Positions 34,701-46,797 of a stretch of 64,000 nucleotides of DNA are shown here, one piece after another. Where the stretch lies: assembly GCF_009017415.1 (NCBI RefSeq), contig NC_092404.1:1674001-1738000 (forward strand), written 5' to 3'. The translations under genes and the position numbers were made by a program. The notes under the pieces are model-generated. The model was not told where the DNA came from. It ran no database searches and was given only the letters and a program-made list of their open reading frames with translations. Origin of the DNA: Aspergillus flavus (Eukaryota; Ascomycota; Eurotiomycetes; Eurotiales; Aspergillaceae). Each line of letters begins with the position of its first letter. Position 1 is the first letter of the stretch.

Positions 34701-35342
34701 CTATACACACGGCAGATGGCCAGCAAACACTGCAGACCAGCATAGACCGAGCTTGCATCGTTGGTGCCTAACAACTGGAGGGTGATATCCAAGAAACTCG
34801 GCCAATGCTCGGGGAAGTCATGCTGGAGGATCTTCTGGAGAAGTGGGACAAGCTGTGCGCGAACGTTCGGGGGTGTTGATACCAAAGCCGGGATCAACCT
34901 TTCACGGAAGCCCGGTTTCTCCCCCTCTGGAATCGGTGTGCGCTGTGGGTTTTCTTCGACGGAAGACCAGCCACGGGTAATTCGGTTCTTCAAGTAGACA
35001 CCGGCTACAGAAAATCATTTCCGTGTTAGAAAATACTTCGCAGATGGCATGAAGCAAGGACAAGGGCGAAGAGGAGGGGGAAAAATCAGGCTGACAAAAA
35101 CGTACCCGACAGTTGGACGGCATTATTTTGTTCCCCTTGCAAAATATCCAAAAGCGCATTTATAAAGCCGGGCTGTGTCTCGGCCTACGATATTCGGGAA
35201 AATAGTATGAGTATAGGCCAGAATCAAATCCATCCAAAAGTATTCCACATACATATTTTAAATCTATCTCAGCCTGACGGCGATTATCCGCATTTGGGTC
35301 GAGCGTTGACTGTATGCGGTCCCGAAGAGCTGTAACATCCAT
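31769..35342 (-). CDS. Importin-beta family karyopherin (Nmd5/Kap119, importin-7/8 type)
   Basis: This is a nuclear transport receptor that carries cargo through the nuclear pore under RanGTP control. Eight exons, 35342-35253, 35184-35106, 35004-34544, 34485-34301, 34253-32389, 32339-32161, 32104-31987 and 31932-31769, give 1046 residues, close to yeast Nmd5. The N-terminal HEAT repeats include the importin-beta N domain, with NADNRRQAEIDLKYAETQPG and QLSAGVYLKNRITRGW. The middle is all helical repeats. Near the C-terminus lies a strongly acidic loop (TFDDEDDEGDEDNDWDGEIE, followed by FADDDDEDDLDEE), as seen in importin-7/8 proteins. It ends GIQTNGN. Nmd5 and its paralogue Sxm1 are close, so the exact orthologue is an inference. 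The exon 1 join (DLKY-AETQPG) is well conserved. Confidence 0.92.
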
Positions 35343-35914
35343 ATCGCACCAACAGCAGCAAACCCCCAGCAAACAGAAATCGTATTCCGAATCAAAAGTG
35401 CCCCGTCACGTAGCAAGAGGCCCGGTAGGACAGAGAATGGGGCCGAGAAAGTTATGTCGCGGGGAGATGTTGTAGTAAAGAAAGTGCAAAAGTGCACATT
35501 GGGTTTGTTGGGTTTGGTTTGGTTTTCTCGTGGATTTTCAAGCGGTGCCGGCCCCGCGCCTATGGCAGCTAATCAGAGGGCTCGCCGCCACGCGCGGTAA
35601 GAGAATTTTTTGCTGCTCCTGAACATTTTGCCCCGGAAAGGAAAGGAAAATTCCCAGACTAGCTTTAAAGACCCAAGGTTCGCATCGGTTTTGCCGGCAG
35701 AATGGCTGGATGTATTCAATTCTCTGTGAAATATTCTATGCAAGATCCTTGCTAACATGCCTCTATGTATGTATGAAGAAATGAAAAAAAGAGCCTTTGA
35801 ACCTGAATATCAAACAGGTAAACAAACAAACAACATAAAATAAAATAAAATAAAATAGAAATAAAGATCAACACCCCACGTGGTCATGAACCTTAGTCGA
35901 ACTTCGTGGTCTAA
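35343..35914. other. Karyopherin promoter and SKI2 3' flank
   Basis: 570 bp between two minus-strand genes. An AAATAAAATAAAATAAAATAG-like pentanucleotide repeat lies near 35837-35857. No gene is seen. Confidence 0.5.
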
Positions 35915-38900
35915 CTACATATACAACGACGCCGCAAAAATCACATCCCTCTTGATCAGTTCTTGTGCCTGTTGCATCTTAGTATATAATGACGGGTCTC
36001 CAACCAGCTTCGCTGCATTCTTCACTTCTCGGCATGTTTCGTCCAGACGAGTTATAGTCCGTACAATCGTACCTTCCATCACATCGGTGAGGTCAGTGAT
36101 GCGGTTGAAAGACATCCCTTTAGCCCATTCGTAGACGACCTCCGCCAGACCAAATCGTGGTTGACTGGCAAAGTCATTGCTATCTTCACTAGACTGAATG
36201 ACCTGATATTGAATTTGGAAGTCGTTCACCTTCTCCGAAATCTTAACAATCGCTTCCTTGCCCTTCTCCAAGCGCGGTGTCAATGTAGGAACATTCTCAG
36301 TCTTTTCCTGGAAGACAAAGGCGGATAGAAGTGCAACAATCTCCTCAGGCTCGTATTCAGCTAAGACGTTCTCGAGGACCAATTCCGTTAAGACAAGCTC
36401 ATCAGCTGAGTGAATCTAATCAAGCTGTTAGTGAAAAGACCACGACCTCTTCCATCGAGTTAATGAACCTACCTCACATGCTACCTTGCCTTTCAGCTGT
36501 ACGCGAGATTGTTCATCTACGAACCCTAGTTCTTTCAGTACCTGGATACGTTGTTCGTAATCTGGCAAAAGTTGAAGATTTTGATCGGACATTAATTGCT
36601 TCAACTGCGAAATGTTCTCTTTGACTTGCCATTCGTCGTGTTGCATCTCGAACTGTTTAATGTAAGCATGTTTTACTTACTTTTCAGACACAGTATGTTC
36701 ACTTACATGTTTCAAGAAGTCCGGGCATTGCAAGCATTTGCAGGACTCGGCAATTGTTGCCTGGGCTTGTCGTTTTTCCAGTATGTCCCTCACCTGCAAT
36801 TCTTTGATTCGAGTCCAGTCTATCTCGTCCCAAGCGGTGCTCGTCCACGATCCACAGTATTTATGCAGCTCTTTATCGGCAAATTTGATGGCCTCTTTCT
36901 TGATATTGAGATACCACGTGGGACCAGTTAGCTTCACCATGGTATTGGTGAGACACTCCAGATCAGAGAGTGGTATCTTGCAAACTTTCAAGGTCATATC
37001 AGCTCCACGGGTTGGTAGAGTCTGGAATAGATGTCGGAATTTAGGAAGGAAGGGGAGGATATCGCTTGGATGACGTCTGCCACCTAATTTGCCGATTTCG
37101 AGAATCTGTACGGTGGGCGTAGGCCCTCCTCCAACCCCTTCTCGGACGATAATACCAGCAGTCCGATATCCATCCTTTCTGTAAACGACCAGCCGCTTGG
37201 GCATAAATAGACGCTTACCGACGGGAGAGGCGAGCAACCCAACATGCAGCTCACTTGTTAGTTTTCCGTACTCCATGGCTGCATTATGACAAGCCACGAG
37301 ATCAATGTCACAGATATCGCAAGGCTCACGCTTAATCTTCGCCAAACTAGCTTCTGATAGTTGAACTTGTTTCTCATGCTCTGGAAGCAAAGCCTGCGTG
37401 GCATTTTCACTAAAACTGCGCTTGATCATCTCTTCAATCCTCAGAGCCTCAACACGCAAGAGATTCAGAATCATATTGTAAGTAAGCCTAAATTGGGATC
37501 GAAGTTTGGTTGGTTCACCAAGGATCATCCGCTTCAAAGCACCGGCAGGAGGCGCTTCATCTTTACCAGTGCTAGTAATGATGACATAGCCGACAGTGTC
37601 AAGGCCTCTTCGCCCAGCACGGCCGGCCATCTGGGTATATTCACCTGGTAGCAGGTCCCTGAAGCCTTTACCATCATGTTTACGGAACCCCGAGAAAACC
37701 ACCGTACGAGTTGGTAGATTGAGCCCCATAGCGAACGTTTCTGTTGCGAAAAGAACCTTGACCAATGATTTGGCGAATAGGATTTCAACAATCTCTTTCA
37801 TAATGGGCAGAAGACCTCCATGATGAACAGCAATTCCTCTGCTTAGCAAGTCGCGAAGGCGAAGTATCTGCGGGAGCGTCCTATCTTCGGGCTTTAAGCG
37901 TGTAAGTGACTTCTCGATAAACATGTGGGTAAGACTTTTCTCCGACGCATTACAGAAGTCCTGGTTTGAGAGTGAATCCGCATTCTCCTCACATCTCTTC
38001 TTGGAGAACACGAAAATACAACCAGGGAGCAAATTCTCCTTGCGAAGATGTTGGACAAGTTGTACCCAGACAGTCTTATCTTGTGCAGCTGTTGTCCGTC
38101 CTCCACCTCTTCCTGTACGAGCAATATTCCCGGTACCCCTAGTGGCTGGCTGCCCTCTACCACGCTGAGCACCACCCCCGCGTTGAGCACCTCCACGCTG
38201 CGAATTGCCGCGAGGGCCACCTCTGCCTGGAGCTTGACCGCGCCCTCTTCCCTGCTGGCCGCCTCTCTGAGCTTGGGATTGAGCCTGAGCCTCGGCAGCT
38301 TTTTGGGCTTTGATCTTATCTCGGCCAGAGATAATGTTATCTGCTTCTTTCCAACCGCCTTCCAGGAATCGCTTATTTGAGTCGACGATTTTGAATTTAT
38401 CTTTACCCGCCCACAAATAGTGCTCGAGCGGGACAGGTCGTTTCGCAGTCGAAATAACATAGATATCCTTCTTCTTGGTGCGACCCACCCAAGAGGCAAA
38501 TTCATAAGTATTAGGGACCGTAGCAGATAGAAGAATCAGAGTGACATGTTCAGGAAGCATGATGATCACTTCTTCCCAAACGACGCCTCTTTCGAGATCA
38601 TTAACATAATGTACCTCATCAAAGATCACGAACTCGACATCTCTAATAAGATCTGCTCCACGATAAAGCATACTTCGGAGAATTTCAGTGGTCATGATCA
38701 GGCAGCTTGCTTCTGGATTGATCTGGACGTCACCCGTAAGGATACCAACATCGTCGAATGTAGTCCTAAAATCCCTGAATTTCTGATTACTGAGAGCCTT
38801 GATGGGTGATGTGTAGATAGCCTTAGTCATATGCTTGGCAGCCAAAGCAATAGCATATTCAGCAACAACTGTCTTTCCCGCTGACGTATGAGCCGCGACA

Positions 38901-39998
38901 AAAACGGAATCACCGCTCTCCAAATGGTAAACAGCCTCTTTCTGGAAGGTGTCCAGTTCAAAGGGCCACTCTCTAGCCATATCCGGCACAAGCTCGCTGA
39001 AATTTGGAATGTCTTTGTTAACATCCACAACGTGCGCCCATTCCCTGCCACCTTTCTTCTGGACACCTGATAACAAAGGAGCACGGGGTTCCAGTGCTGG
39101 GAACTCAACGGGCAGTAATGAATCTATATCCTCCTCATCTCCGCTCAGCTCGTCATCGTCAATCTTCACTCCTCCAACATCTGAAGCCGTGTCGTCCTTT
39201 TCAACTGGGAGATCCGCTTCCTCCTGCTGGAGGACATGTTCAACTTCTTGATCATTCTCAGCAGCTTCTTTTGACTTTGCTACTTCGAATTTCAGGCCAC
39301 GGCTGAACCCAGGAGCGACTTCTAGAAGGCCACCCTCAGCGCCGAAGTTAATGATCCGGTCAAGGCCAGATGGCTTGCCTCCCGGTCTCGAGCTATCTGC
39401 TGTCTGGGCTTCAGATTCCATTTCAGCGATAGCCTCAACACCATCAAGTCCACCTGGCGCGAAGGGAAAGAATCCAGCGGCGCCTCTGACGAAATCTGCG
39501 CGACCAGCTGGTCGACGAAGCAGAGATGTTGAGTTCTTTGCATTTGCACTGGTGGCGGGAACCGTAACTTCATGGTAGCCAGTAACACGCCCTTCTAGAC
39601 CCTCACGGTCAAAACGAACAATAGTTCGTGTTTGAGTCGGTGCGACCTCAAAAAGGTCCTTGTAGTCTGTCGACACGTCCCATCGTCTATAAAATTGTCA
39701 GCGAACGGAAGGGCTAGAGTGGGGCATTGAACAAAAATCATATGGCAAGTGGTCTCCCATACCTTTGTAGACGATTCAGCCATTCAGGGCTAAACTGAGA
39801 TGATGGAGTGAGGAAGTCAGCCTCCAGCTCTTTAATAAGATCTTCAGCATTTTGGCGGGCTCTTGGCCGAGGACCCCGGTTCTGATATTGACCACTTTCT
39901 TCTTCCGCAAGTCGATCATCAAAAGCTGACCCGCTGAGACCCTGTGCATTCAGGTTTAGCTCAGCTAGAGTGGCAGCGAGAGCTTCTGCCTGCGCCAT
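35915..39998 (-). CDS. ski2: Ski2 DEVH-box RNA helicase of the cytoplasmic SKI complex
   Basis: Ski2 unwinds and threads mRNA into the cytoplasmic exosome for 3'-5' decay, together with Ski3 and Ski8. Four exons, 39998-39763, 39686-36707, 36652-36473 and 36415-35915, with introns of 76, 54 and 57 nt, give 1298 residues. The acidic N-terminal region is followed by Walker [12 protein letters not shown] (about residue 346), the DEVH motif [13 protein letters not shown] (about 433) and [10 protein letters not shown]. The second RecA domain has [14 protein letters not shown] and [17 protein letters not shown] (about 771). The C-terminal DSHCT (arch/helical) domain fills the last 190 residues. Between the RecA domains is an Arg-Gly-rich insert of about 60 residues (547-608). 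It was separated from the nuclear paralogue Mtr4 by the long N-terminus with DWESTDY-like [14 protein letters not shown] and PGFSRGL. Confidence 0.95.
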
Positions 39999-41795
39999 CG
40001 GGGGACGGTAGAAGTGACTGTCCTAGAAATGTTTATTGGAGAGCAGGTAGACACCCTATTGATTCCAACAATCGTCTAAATATTACGTTAGTCACAAAAT
40101 CGTCGTACCTAATTTTATCGCGAAACAAAGTACATTCACCCGTGCCTGCGATATTCACCAAGAATGTCCCAGACGCAGTTAGTTGGCTGAATATAGCCAA
40201 CATTCACAGGTTGCGGTGGGAAGAAAGAAAGGTACTTCATTCGTTGGCGGTGTTTAGCGGCGGAACACACAAACGCTGACGTCGGGTGGGGACATAAATG
40301 GATTTTAGGCCAAATCCATGTCTACCTTCGGACTATATATCAATCTGGCAGATATATTTAGTACACAATGGCTACGAAACCCCTGCTACCCTATTTAGTA
40401 GTATTTGCTGGCAATTTCTTGCTGTTCAATTTTGAATCATTTTTACTTTTCCCCCGCCAGAGTGGGGCACTGTAGGTCGGCCGACTCAGTACGTGGTTTC
40501 AATGCCCTCTATGCAATTCCATATTCAAGAATTTCTTCGAAATTGTTCAACAACTTGACTACCCGGCAGCGTCGTATCCTGATACTTTAAGGGGAGGTAT
40601 TCCTTTTAGCTAAAGGCCAGCCCTGACATGTATAGTAATACAGCACGTTATCCGCCAAAAGGGCTACCTAATAAACAGTAGCTGAAATAATAGCATTTGT
40701 TATACCCGTCCCTAACCCTGCTGCACATACTTGCGGATGTTGAAAAGCTAGAAAGTACACGAAATCAGCTCCATTTGGCATAATTAAATATGACAATACT
40801 GTCGAAGATAATTAAGTCCACATCGGCAAGCTTATTAAGCATGCATGAGTTCTCAAGATCATCTTAACAACTTGGTAGAGCATGATCAAGCAACTATGCA
40901 GCGTGCATGGGAAGAGCAAGGCCGATAGCAGCAGAATTAAATAGACGAAACAATAACAAATCTCCTGAGAGTACTCTGGGCCAACCAGCACATGTTTCAG
41001 CATAAATGTAGGATGTATTTCAAAGCCTTGTACGGGCGTAGGATCATGATATCTCAACCTGAGGCAGCAATACCTAGTTACTACTCCGTAGTACTAGTAG
41101 ATTTAGGTAGTTGGTCATGTGCAGTCAGTGTTATTCCGTACTTTGCAGTTCAAGAAAGGTTCTATATGTTTAGTACCAGTATTCTTGTGTCATCCTTTTA
41201 ATTAACTTACTAAGATAGAAAGTAGATAAGAATACAACAAATAGAAAAAACAAAAAAAGCCTCGAGGACCGCATGCGTTGAAATCAAAATCGAGCTAAAC
41301 AATCCGAAGATACAAAAAGTTCCTGGAGGGGAATGCTTGGAGTCCGAGTCCGGACTCGATCCCAATTGCTGCTCTCGACCGCATTCCCCGGATCGACCGC
41401 CAAAAGTCCTGTGTCAAGTCTTACGTCATCCGCCCATGACTCCCGCCGAAAGTCATGATCGCACTGGAGGACAAGGTTGTCAAGTAAGAGCGGTGATCTC
41501 TTACTTTACTTGGGCTGAGAGCTCAAGCTTAACTACATCGAGCTATCGCTTCCTACCCAACGTTTTGAAACATTCTCACAGGAATAACTCGCCAAACCAT
41601 TCTCCGATTGCGTTCGTATCACTCCTCTCCTTCCACGTTGACGACTCACCGGCCTTATCCCTTTCAGCTCTACTGCGTCCACCTTCCTTGTGGTTCGTCT
41701 CTCTATTGCGCCCTCCGCCATTCTCGCAACGCCGCTATCTAATGGGAACCGATCTTTCCAACGATGTCACCTTAGTCTAGCCTCGATCTCTAACC
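39999..41795. other. Divergent intergenic region between SKI2 and the DUF2415 gene
   Basis: About 1.8 kb with no supportable gene. It contains a TACTCCGTA motif at 41082-41090, set within a larger inverted context (CTACTCCGTAGTACTAGTAG). Pyrimidine-rich DNA at 41620-41720 suits the promoter and leader of the plus-strand gene. Confidence 0.5.
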
Positions 41796-44374
41796 ATGAC
41801 TACGGATTCTGCGCTTTCGTTGGTCTTGCCCCATCCAACGAGTAATGATGTATACCTACGTTCCGCATCAACTAACGCGCTACCCTGCTATTCTAGGTAC
41901 CAATCGACCGAGTCTCTAATCCTTCCGAAAAAGCGACGCTTCTTTCCCTTTAAAATCCCAATTTTGTCAGTGTCCTAGACTTAGCGCAACATGGTCGCGC
42001 GCTTAGCTTGAACTAACAATCATCTAGCCATCCACAACTTCACAACTATATCAGCACCGCCGACCCCGATAGGATTTATGTTGTCGTCGACAGAGTCATA
42101 TATTCAATTCACATATCATCACAAAAACGAGAAACTCTAGCTGTTATCCCGTTCGGACCGAGATGTCTTGCTGCGGGTTACGGTTGGATCGCCGTTGGAG
42201 GTGAGCACAACGGTGAATGTGCTTTTATCAAGATCTCCGACCGCCAAGTGCGTGTACGAGAGGACCCATCAACTTCTCAACCTTCAGATATTGACAGTGC
42301 CTTGCCGATTGATCTTGGTGCGCCTACAAGAACCTCCCAATCTTGGCTTTCTGGCGACGAACCGGATTCAGCACAGGATGCCGACCAAATGCAATTACCG
42401 GATGTCCAGCTGCATAAATTTGGTGGCGATATCGTTAACTCCGTGACCATCCACCGGCTACCTGGAGATGGAAAAGGCTTAGCGGATGAAGACATTGTCA
42501 TTCTCAGGTATTGCGGTCACTTCCTACCGTCAAACCACTGTCGTGCTGATGAACCCTGCCAGTAATAATGACAAGTCGGTCACCGTTTATTCTCTGACCC
42601 GCTCGAAGGTTCTCAAGGTCCTCAATCACCCGGCATGCATGAATTATGCGGTCGTCTCTCCAGACTCTACCATTCTGGCTGCGGTTGGTGATGAAACCCG
42701 CGCGTATTTCTATGATGTTACCCGAGATTTCAATACAACCGTCCTGACAGAAAGTGGCGAAAAACTTACGGGCTGGAACTGGGACCCTCTCCGCTCCATT
42801 GAAATGGACATCGGCACTCGGATCGACGATGGTTGCTGCTTTACTATTGCATTCTCTCAATTTAGTCGACTGTGCGCCATTGGATCTCAATCCGGGGTTA
42901 TTACTGTTTTTGATGTCAAAACGCTTCGGGACATTACCCACGAACCAAATGAGAAGAGCTCAATAATATGTCAGTTTAATTCTTCGAGACTTTGTTGCAA
43001 TGGCGGTGCTGTGCGCTGTATGGCTTTTGCACCCGAGCCTTGGGACCTTTTGGTGTGGCTTGAAGACAAGGGCCGAGCCGGAATTGCAGATGTTCGCCAG
43101 GGTTTTCTGCGCAGGCAGATCATTCATCTGGACAAAGATGATCCCGAGATAGAGGAAGTTCGTACTGACCCTATCTTGGACGATTCGGTGGGCTTGGAAC
43201 TTGAAATTGATGGTCGGTTTAGCCCAGGATCCGGCGCAGATGCAGGACAGCGGACCACCTTGGGATCCATTGACACTCCACCAAATGAGTTGGGTGGGGA
43301 GGCGTCCGAAAATCCGCCGTTGCGTGATGCTCTGTTACATGATCTCACTGACAGGGAGAGGTTGATCGTAGAGTTTCTGAACACGGCTCGCTGGACCTCA
43401 AGGCTGGAAGAGGGCTTAACAGACAGGCGAACCAGAGCTAATGCTCATCCACATCCTGCACCGCGCTTGCGATTCCAAGGTTCCACAGATGTGTCCAATC
43501 GCACTTCTCGTCCCACTTCACCCCTTCGCCATGGAGATTCGCTTCAGGACACGTCGCGAGATGGCACCTCAGCGCAGCCGGGCACCAGCGACCGCAGACA
43601 CAACGCTAGACGTCAGGCTTCTGTTATCCTATCCCAGGACAACCCCGAAGCACGCAATAGAACCCCGGAGGCGGGCAGCTCAAACATAGAAACACAGCCA
43701 AGCATTACACTCAGTTGGACTGCTTCGCCCTCCGAGATACAGTCGATCGTATCCGACACTCGTCAGCGTGCTGCCGACTCGTCGAGTGATCATAGTTCCA
43801 GTGGTAACGAAACGGGCGTAGGAAGTCGGAATTATGGGACTTTAGGTCGCCCATCCGCCACTTTTGACTATTCCGCGACCCCTGTAGACTCAATACCACG
43901 GCCATGGGACCATCAGCGATCCCGTTCCGGGCACAGGCATACAGAGAGACAGGACAACCCAGCTGGTACCCGACACGAACCTTTACGTATATCAAACACG
44001 GAACTAAGAACCAACGTGGCAACAGAACGCCTTCGACGACAAAGACAGGTTGTCAACGAAACACATAATCGAAACCACCCGCGGTATCGACAGCAGATAT
44101 TAGGCATCGACAACACCCGCTCGCCTCGCTGGATTAGAAGTATCTTAAACGAGCTTCCAGACCGCAGTTTGGGAGTTGGGCAAAGATATCAGGAGCCAGG
44201 GACTGCTGCTGGAATTGGGTGGGGTGCAGACGGCAGAACATTGTAGGTTTCTCAGCGTACATCAACGATGACAATGCTAATTTGCATAGGTACGTCGCGA
44301 CTGTCGATGGTATATTCGAATACCAGCTTAACATTGCGGACCGGAAAACATTCCCCGTTGTTCATTACCGCTAG
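41796..44374 (+). CDS. DUF2415 WD-repeat-like protein
   Basis: Exons are 41796-41965, 42028-42507, 42563-44242 and 44290-44374, with introns of 62, 55 and 47 nt, for about 804 residues. The first half looks like a beta-propeller: HNYISTADPDRIYVVVDRVI, AVIPFGPRCLAAGYGWIAVG, SVTVYSLTRSKVLKVLNHPA and FSQFSRLCAIGSQSGVITVF. Then comes PWDLLVWLEDKGRAGIADVR, a DUF2415-type segment. A long Ser/Arg/Thr-rich disordered region follows, and a conserved last strand (YVATVDGIFEYQLNI) is encoded by the final exon. The N-terminus is uncertain. A further 63-nt intron, GTATAC at 41818 to CCGAG, would keep the frame and give HPTSNDSLILPKKRRFFPFK. No function is known to me for the family. Confidence 0.85.
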
Positions 44375-46797
44375 ATCATCATTCTGTTTCAAGGTTTTGT
44401 TTCACAGATGAGCTATGACTTTTCACTTTTATATTTGGCGCTGCTTAATGTTGAAATACTATTGCCAGGTAACCTTTCTGGGAAAGGATTCTGGTTCTTT
44501 CGCGTACCTCACCATGGTGACAATGGCAGAGGAATACGATTGGCGGTGTTGGTGTTGCAACTTGTTGTCATTTCTTTCGTTTTTGTGGTTGGGCTTGATG
44601 TGCGATCTCCCGCATCATCATATCTTGGAGATACCATCTATTTTCACATTCGCTTCTCCCTTTCCTTCCTCGCCAAGTTTGCTTCGTTTTCTGACTCGGT
44701 CAAGGATTCATACTACTCGTCATCTTCAGGGGCGTTCATTTGTGCATAGTTGATTCAATTGTCTCATTGCATTGGCTTCGGGCGTTTGGGAGGGAGGTGA
44801 GTCGCAGTATATGCAAGGATAGCTATAGTCTTACGTCAAAAGTTTACGTGTATCTGCTCGATCCTTGTTATGTAAAAAGTGGTCAAAATGATTGAAAACG
44901 TCATGATCTCTGAGTCTCTAGCAGACAGGAGACCTTTTGATCTGAAGGTATACGAGAAAAACAACAATTGGAAATGTTACATATACATTGTTCGCGTCCA
45001 AAGCTAAGCACAATAGCAATGCAACTGTTCCATCAATACCTGGTCGCCGAAGTGCCCATAGGAACAAATCACGCACAACCTTCGGGTTAATGTTTCTTAC
45101 CTGGGGTGAACCTCAACCACAGGCCCTGATGCAAGCCAAGGTTAGTCATGCGACGATGCTAATTCTAGATCAGACGCTCGTGGCCACTGTCTTAGACATA
45201 GCACGTAGGGCTCTACCGACCATCTTGAAGGTTATGCTCTTGGTCCGGAAGCGACCCTGATATCATTGAGGTAAGAAACATTCTTGCAGTTAGAAGTATA
45301 GTATTGTAGACTTGGTCTCTCGTAAGTTTAGGTATGCGATGACGTTGTGATAGAAACAAGAGAAAAGAAAAACGCAGCGCTACTCGTCAGAGCTGCCCTT
45401 TTGTTACTTCTTGCGTTTATATAGTGTATGCTAAAGGGAACTAGGGGGCTTGTTCAAAACTTGCATGGGTGTATCTATTTTACTTCCTGGTTGTCCTGAC
45501 TTTGAATAAAAGCTTTGTACTTCTCGATTATATATACACCTAGGTTTAGTTCCGGTATATGCTCGATAGCATCTCGACACCTACAGGAGACAACCCAATT
45601 GTATTAAATTGAAGTGAACCCGAACCTTCATGGACGAAGCTTACTACCTAGATGATAGGCACCGTGTATTCGGCAAGTTCCTAATAACATAAAGTGTTGG
45701 GCCCGGGGGTTGTTGAGATACTTCTAGAAACAGCTAGCGTTTACGATGAATCAGAAGGACGGGTAGATAAGATATAGAAGCATAAAATTTTTTTTTAATT
45801 TCTCTCAAAAAGAATCAAGAAAAAAAAAAAGTAAAAGAAAAAAGCCTAGCATTGCGACGTTACGCTTAAAGGAGAATGGTGAAAAACAAAACATAGAAGA
45901 TAGATTGAAGGGCAAGGAAACAAAAAGGAGATAAAAAGAAAATTTCCTCGGCTTTGCTTCTCTGGTATGTGCATACTGGGTGGCCAATGTACGGAGTACA
46001 GTATTAATATGCCGCCACAATACGGAGTACATGATAGCTCCATTCGAAAAATTGAGATAACGACAAGCACACGTTCTAGACTAGGTAGTTGAGAAGGTGA
46101 TTTAATCAGATGAAACGAATTGATTGATTCTCTATCCTATGTGTCCTACGCGTAGGTGCGTACTCCCTGCAACACCCATTCCGTACATTGACAGCCAAAA
46201 AGAAGAAAAATAAAGCTTCACTATATTAGCAATCGATCCTATAGCTGTATAGACCTTCTTGTACAGTTCACAAATCAAGACTAAGCCATGAATGATCCCT
46301 TAAACGGTCTAGGATATGGGATCAAAAGATCCATATTGACTCGGACAAAAGCCTCCACACCTCAGCTATCCATTACGGAGTCTTCCTACTAACTCCGTAG
46401 TGTCACTACTGGACGGGAGGAATGGGACTCTCTCCGGCGGGAAACGCAGCTCCAGCGGGTGGCGAAGCCGATTGGCTCGGTTACCCAGGCGGTCAAAAGG
46501 CAGCCCGGTTACTTATTGGGTGGCAAGCTACGCTGCTGTGATTCTACCAACTTCGACGACGGGCCGAAGCTCTCCGTGACAATTTTTACTACTGCCGGTC
46601 TCCCTTCTTTTTATGTTTCCTTCTCCCCCGGAAAAGACTTGAAAACCATCATCTCCTTTTAATCACTCCTCACCCTCTCAACCTACCCTTTTTTCTCTCA
46701 TCTACATCTCATCTCTCCCGTCGATTGAGTCGATTGGAGTTTCCTATATTTTCTTTTTAATTTTGTATTATTTATCTTTCTTTAATTCCCAATCACA
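44375..46797. other. 2.4-kb intergenic region upstream of mitochondrial Hsp70
   Basis: No coding region is supported; frames at 44408-44753 and 44988-45260 lack motifs and codon bias. It contains two exact TACGGAGTA motifs (45990-45998, 46021-46029) and a degenerate inverted pair (46374-46381 and 46392-46399). A perfect 12-bp palindrome lies at 46145-46156. The last 130 bp before the Hsp70 start are pyrimidine-rich, as in a strong fungal promoter and leader. I found no clear run of three heat-shock elements. Confidence 0.5.

Noticed and set aside
44408..45260. Open frames of about 90-113 residues downstream of the DUF2415 gene
   Set aside because: There is no codon bias, no splice extension, no domain, and overlapping alternative frames of similar length.
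45805..46070. Hydrophobic minus-strand frames that look like membrane peptides
   Set aside because: The Phe/Leu-rich product is the translation of A-rich DNA read on the opposite strand.
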